A stretch of 64,000 bases of DNA. It comes from Pseudoleptotrichia goodfellowii (GTDB taxonomy: Bacteria > Fusobacteriota > Fusobacteriia > Fusobacteriales > Leptotrichiaceae). This document shows, piece by piece, positions 61,036 to 64,000 of the stretch. The stretch is from NCBI RefSeq assembly GCF_007990505.1, contig NZ_AP019822.1, positions 1,674,001 through 1,738,000 on the forward strand. Direction: 5' to 3'. Both the position numbers and the translations under genes were made by a program. The stretch's first letter is position 1; every line of letters begins with the position of its first letter. The notes under the pieces are model-generated. The model saw only the letters and a program-made list of their open reading frames with translations. It did no database searches and was not told where the DNA came from.

Positions 61036-62784
61036 CTATTTCTTTTTAGGCAAGTGTATAGCTTCTCCCAACACATCTGCACATGCTTCAAACAGAGCTT
61101 CCGAGAATGTAGGGTGTCCGTGTATAGTTTTTATTACTTCATCTACTGTGATTTCCATTGCCATTAGTGATGATGCTTCATTTATAATTTCTGCTGCTGA
61201 TTGTCCTACAATGTGTACTCCCAATATTTCTCCGTATTTCTTATCAGCAATAACTTTAACAAATCCTGTAGTATCTCCCGAAGCTAATGCTCTTCCATTT
61301 CCTACAAATGCAAATTTTCCTACGCTTATATCGTATTTTTCTTTTGCCTGTTCTTCTGTCAATCCTACCATTCCTACTTCAGGAATTGTATAAATTGCCG
61401 AAGGTGTTGTTTCAAGTTTAGTTTCTCTGTGATTTCCTAAAATCGCATTTTCAGCCGCAATTTCTCCCATTCTGAATGCTGCATGAGCCAACATTTTTAT
61501 TCCGTTTACATCTCCCGGTGCATAAATTCCTTTTATGCTTGTTTCCATAAATTTGTCGACTTTTATTTTTCCTCTTTCCATTTCAAGGTCAAGTTCTCCG
61601 ACAGCTTCCAAATCAGGCACTCTTCCTATGGATAATAATGCTTTTTCAGCAATTACATCTTCTTTTCCTTCCAATTTAATTACAAGTTTATCTCCCTGAT
61701 CGATGATTTCATTGATTTTTGAAGATGTAAGTATTTTCATTCCTTTTTTCTCTAATGCTTTTCTTAATGTTTCCGAAGCCTCTCTGTCTACTCCCGGAAC
61801 TATTCTGTCCATCATTTCTATAACTGTAACTTCACTTCCGAATGACATATATGCCTGTCCCAATTCAACTCCGACTACTCCTCCACCGATTACGACAAGA
61901 GATTTTGGAAGTTCTTTCAAGTCAAGTATATCATCACTTGTAAGTACTCTTTTGCTTTCAATTCCCGGTATATTTACAGAACCTACTTTTGATCCTCCTG
62001 CAAGGATTATTTTGTCAGTTCTCAATACTTTTTCTCCGTTTACTACAACATCTTTATCTTTATTTATTTTTCCTACACCTTTAAAGATTTTTACGCTGTT
62101 ACTTTTTAATAATCCCTGAACTCCGTTAGTCAATGTTTTGACTATTTCATTTTTAAGGCTTATTACTTTAGGCATATCCACTTTGAATTTTTCACTTTCC
62201 AAAATAATTCCTCTTTTTGCGGACATTTCTATTCCTTCGATTATTTCCGCATTTTTAAGGAAAGTTTTTGTTGGGATACATCCTCTGTTCAAGCATGTTC
62301 CTCCAAGCTCACTTTTTTCAACTACCGCTATTTTTCCGCCTAATTGAGCTGCTCTGATTGCCGCAACATAACCTGCAGGCCCTCCTCCGATTACTACTAC
62401 GTCAAATTCATCTTCGCCTTTTTCAGCTTTAGCAGCAGGTTTAACTTCTTCAGATTTAGTTTCTTTTTGCACAGGTTCGGCTTTTTGAGGTGCAGATTCA
62501 CTTGCCGGAGCTGCACTCGGAGCATCTCCCGCAGGAGCTGCTTCTCCTTCTGCACCAATATATCCGATAACTTGTGTTACCGGTACAGTTTCTCCTTCTC
62601 CTTTTAATATTTTAATTAAATATCCCGATTCTTCGGCTTCCAATTCCATACTTGTTTTGTCGGTCATAATTTCAAGCAGAATTTCTCCCGCTTCAACTTT
62701 ATCCCCTTCTTTTTTATTCCATTTTATTATCTGCCCTTCAGTCATATCTATTCCGGCTTTAGGCATTATAATTTCAGTTGCCAT
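61036..62784 (-). CDS. lpdA: Dihydrolipoyl dehydrogenase (E3) with N-terminal lipoyl domain
   Basis: 582 residues, about 110 more than a plain E3. Lipoyl domain (about 1-78) with Lys43 in IMTDKTSMELEAE; Ala/Pro/Glu-rich linker (about 80-125, APSAAPASESAPQKAEP); flavoprotein domain with DVVVIGGGPAGYVAAIRA (FAD), redox disulfide GGTCLNRGCIPTK, VVIGGGVVGVELGQAY (NAD), YAPGDVNG and the C-terminal IHGHPTFSEALFEA His-Glu pair. It reoxidises dihydrolipoyl groups using NAD+. An E3 with its own lipoyl domain is known in some Firmicutes and Mollicutes. RBS GGAAG before the ATG. Confidence 0.96.
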   Translation of the reverse strand: MATEIIMPKAGIDMTEGQIIKWNKKEGDKVEAGEILLEIMTDKTSMELEAEESGYLIKILKGEGETVPVTQVIGYIGAEGEAAPAGDAPSAAPASESAPQKAEPVQKETKSEEVKPAAKAEKGEDEFDVVVIGGGPAGYVAAIRAAQLGGKIAVVEKSELGGTCLNRGCIPTKTFLKNAEIIEGIEMSAKRGIILESEKFKVDMPKVISLKNEIVKTLTNGVQGLLKSNSVKIFKGVGKINKDKDVVVNGEKVLRTDKIILAGGSKVGSVNIPGIESKRVLTSDDILDLKELPKSLVVIGGGVVGVELGQAYMSFGSEVTVIEMMDRIVPGVDREASETLRKALEKKGMKILTSSKINEIIDQGDKLVIKLEGKEDVIAEKALLSIGRVPDLEAVGELDLEMERGKIKVDKFMETSIKGIYAPGDVNGIKMLAHAAFRMGEIAAENAILGNHRETKLETTPSAIYTIPEVGMVGLTEEQAKEKYDISVGKFAFVGNGRALASGDTTGFVKVIADKKYGEILGVHIVGQSAAEIINEASSLMAMEITVDEVIKTIHGHPTFSEALFEACADVLGEAIHLPKKK

Positions 62785-62798
62785 TCAATTCACTTCCT

Positions 62799-63833
62799 TT
62801 ACACTAACATTGATATAGGATTTTCCAATAATTTTTTCAGATCCTGCATGAATTTTGCCCCTGCAAGTCCGTCTACTACTCTGTGATCTATTGTCAGACT
62901 TAAAGTCATAATAGGTCTTACTACGATTTCCCCGTTTACTACAACAGGTTTATCTACTGTTCCCGCAACTCCCAATATAGCCGAGTTAGGCTGATTTATA
63001 ATAGGATTGAAACTTTGAACTCCGTACATTCCCAAATTACTTATAGTAAATGTACTTCCTGACTGTTCGGCAGGAGAAAGTTTCATTGCAAGAGCTTTTG
63101 ATACTATTTCTTTAGAGTTTACAACCAGTTCGGACAATGACATTTTATCCGCATTTTTTATTACCGGTACAAGAAGTCCGTCATCCATTCCCACTGCTAT
63201 TGCCAAACTTACGTAATTATGGAAAATAATCTGACTTCCGTCTTCGGATAAACTCGAATTTATATATTTGTGTTTCATTAATGTTTTTACTACTGCAAAT
63301 GCTACTATATCTGTAATAGTAACTTTTTTACCTGTATTTTCCAATATTGTATCCAATATTTTCGTTCTTAATGCTTTTATTTCAGTCATATCTATTTCAT
63401 AATTCAACGTAAACGTAGGTGCAGTGAAATAGCTTTCCGACATTCTCTTGGAAATTACTTTTCTCATAGGCGACATAGGTATCATTTCTATATCTTCTTC
63501 TGTAACCTGTTTTGCTTCCACTGTTTTAGGCACTTCATGTCTTATGAGTTCTTCTTTTTCCTGAGGTTTTGCAATCAATTTCAATATATCATCTCTCATT
63601 ATTTTACCGTTATGACCGCTTCCGACTACATTATCCAAATTTATGTCATAATCTTTAGCTATTTTAGCGGCAAGAGGCGATATATGAATTCTTTTTTCAT
63701 AATTGAAAATTTCTACATCTTCTTTATGAACTCTGCCTTTTGCTCCACTTCCCTGAACTCTGAAAAGATCTACTCCAAGTCTTTTAGCCAGATTTCTTGC
63801 AGCGGGTGTGGCTCTCAATTTATCATTTTCCAT
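62799..63833 (-). CDS. pdhC: 2-oxoacid dehydrogenase E2 acyltransferase without lipoyl domain, with two E1/E3-binding domains
   Basis: 344 residues. Residues about 5-42 (LRATPAARNLAKRLGVDL...GRVHKEDV) and about 50-90 (ISPLAAKIAKDYDINL...GKIMRDDI) are two peripheral subunit-binding domains. The catalytic domain (about 115-344) has MSPMRKVISKRMSES and the active-site IDHRVVDGLAG (His about 317). No lipoyl domain exists: the gene begins 14 bp after the E1 beta stop, with AAGGTGAAA before the ATG, so it is not a truncated reading. The lipoyl domain of the complex is on E3. Whether the substrate is pyruvate or another 2-oxoacid is not decided. Confidence 0.93.
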   Translation of the reverse strand: MENDKLRATPAARNLAKRLGVDLFRVQGSGAKGRVHKEDVEIFNYEKRIHISPLAAKIAKDYDINLDNVVGSGHNGKIMRDDILKLIAKPQEKEELIRHEVPKTVEAKQVTEEDIEMIPMSPMRKVISKRMSESYFTAPTFTLNYEIDMTEIKALRTKILDTILENTGKKVTITDIVAFAVVKTLMKHKYINSSLSEDGSQIIFHNYVSLAIAVGMDDGLLVPVIKNADKMSLSELVVNSKEIVSKALAMKLSPAEQSGSTFTISNLGMYGVQSFNPIINQPNSAILGVAGTVDKPVVVNGEIVVRPIMTLSLTIDHRVVDGLAGAKFMQDLKKLLENPISMLV

Positions 63834-63847
63834 ATTTTCACCTTCTA

Positions 63848-64000
63848 CTATTGTTTATTCATTACTTTATGAATTGCATTTTTTATTTTTTCAACACTCG
63901 GTACTATAGCAGTTTCAAGTGTATGGTTATAAGGAACAGGCACATCTTCCGAAGCCAATCTTACGATAGGACTGTCAAGAAAATCAAATGCGTCGCTTTC
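63848..64000 (-). CDS. pdhB: 2-oxoacid dehydrogenase E1 component beta subunit, C-terminal end
   Basis: Minus-strand reading from the window edge to the TAG at 63850-63848 gives about 50 residues: DAFDFLDSPIVRLASEDVPV, then PYNHTLETAIVPSVEKI and IHKVMNKQ. DSP-VRL-A-DVPVPY-LE-A-VP is the typical end of PdhB/AcoB/BkdB. It shows an alpha2-beta2-type E1; the rest and the alpha subunit lie beyond the window. Frame and E2 spacing are as in pdhABCD operons. Confidence 0.9.
   Translation of the reverse strand, partial: ESDAFDFLDSPIVRLASEDVPVPYNHTLETAIVPSVEKIKNAIHKVMNKQ

Noticed and set aside
1-64000. CRISPR array, prophage or integrative element
   Set aside because: No regularly spaced repeats, cas genes, integrase, portal or terminase were seen. 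The only defence-like module is DarTG.

Overview
The window is about 64 kb of AT-rich DNA, densely packed with genes, and it contains no rRNA, prophage, insertion sequence or CRISPR array. Low GC, Leptotrichia-like proteins, lipoproteins with short lipoboxes, a DUF438/PAS/DUF1858 protein, a Liv amino-acid transporter and a streptococcal-like sialic acid locus point to a host-associated member of the Fusobacteriota, most likely Leptotrichiaceae. That placement is an inference from protein style and base composition, not a proven classification.

Layout. 1-3.4 kb: the end of an OpuC-type osmoprotectant ATPase gene, a cobalamin adenosyltransferase and a DUF438/PAS/DUF1858 protein. 3.5-6.6 kb: two divergent HxlR-regulator/NAD(P)-binding reductase cassettes with matching promoters and a flavodoxin-fold oxidoreductase. 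6.7-15.6 kb: a nine-gene minus-strand cluster matching the uncharacterised E. coli yhfSTUVWXYZ set, plus an exported beta-lactamase-fold serine hydrolase, preceded by a strong promoter with a 13-bp perfect operator-like palindrome. 15.7-18.7 kb: nanE, a PTS EIICB and yhcH. 18.8-22.1 kb (plus strand): a DAACS symporter, LD-carboxypeptidase and membrane dipeptidase, i.e. murein-peptide use. 22.3-23.8 kb: three unknown genes. 23.9-31.5 kb: sugar ABC transporter, ROK kinase, NanA-like lyase, MsmK-type ATPase and RpiR regulator.

31.6-38.7 kb: an orphan PTS EIIB, a zinc ribbon protein, aspS, a DarT-DarG toxin-antitoxin pair lying between aspS and hisS with darT frameshifted, tmk, and a second frameshifted gene. 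38.8-40.5 kb: a PAP2 phosphatase, tRNA-Cys and an LCM-type methyltransferase. 40.7-46.7 kb: a liv operon with two tandem binding proteins and a large hairpin before the permease genes. 47-54.5 kb: a long minus-strand housekeeping operon (prfA, prmC with a duplicated N-terminal domain, a lysozyme-like exported protein, queA, rsmD, xseB, ispA, pgeF). 54.5-59.6 kb: GNAT, folC, a DUF4240 protein, era, gltS. 60-64 kb: a 2-oxoacid dehydrogenase locus (E1 beta end, E2, E3, lipoate ligase) in which the lipoyl domain is on E3 and absent from E2.

The genes form several physiological blocks. Sialic acid or ManNAc is probably imported by the ABC transporter and PTS and converted by lyase, kinase and NanE; the two halves of this regulon share a collinear 62-nt promoter-upstream block. 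The yhf-like cluster is the best candidate for an undescribed pathway: two PLP enzymes, a phosphopentomutase-like enzyme, a phosphotriesterase-like enzyme, a transporter and its own regulators. Intergenic regions also carry at least two families of structured repeats.
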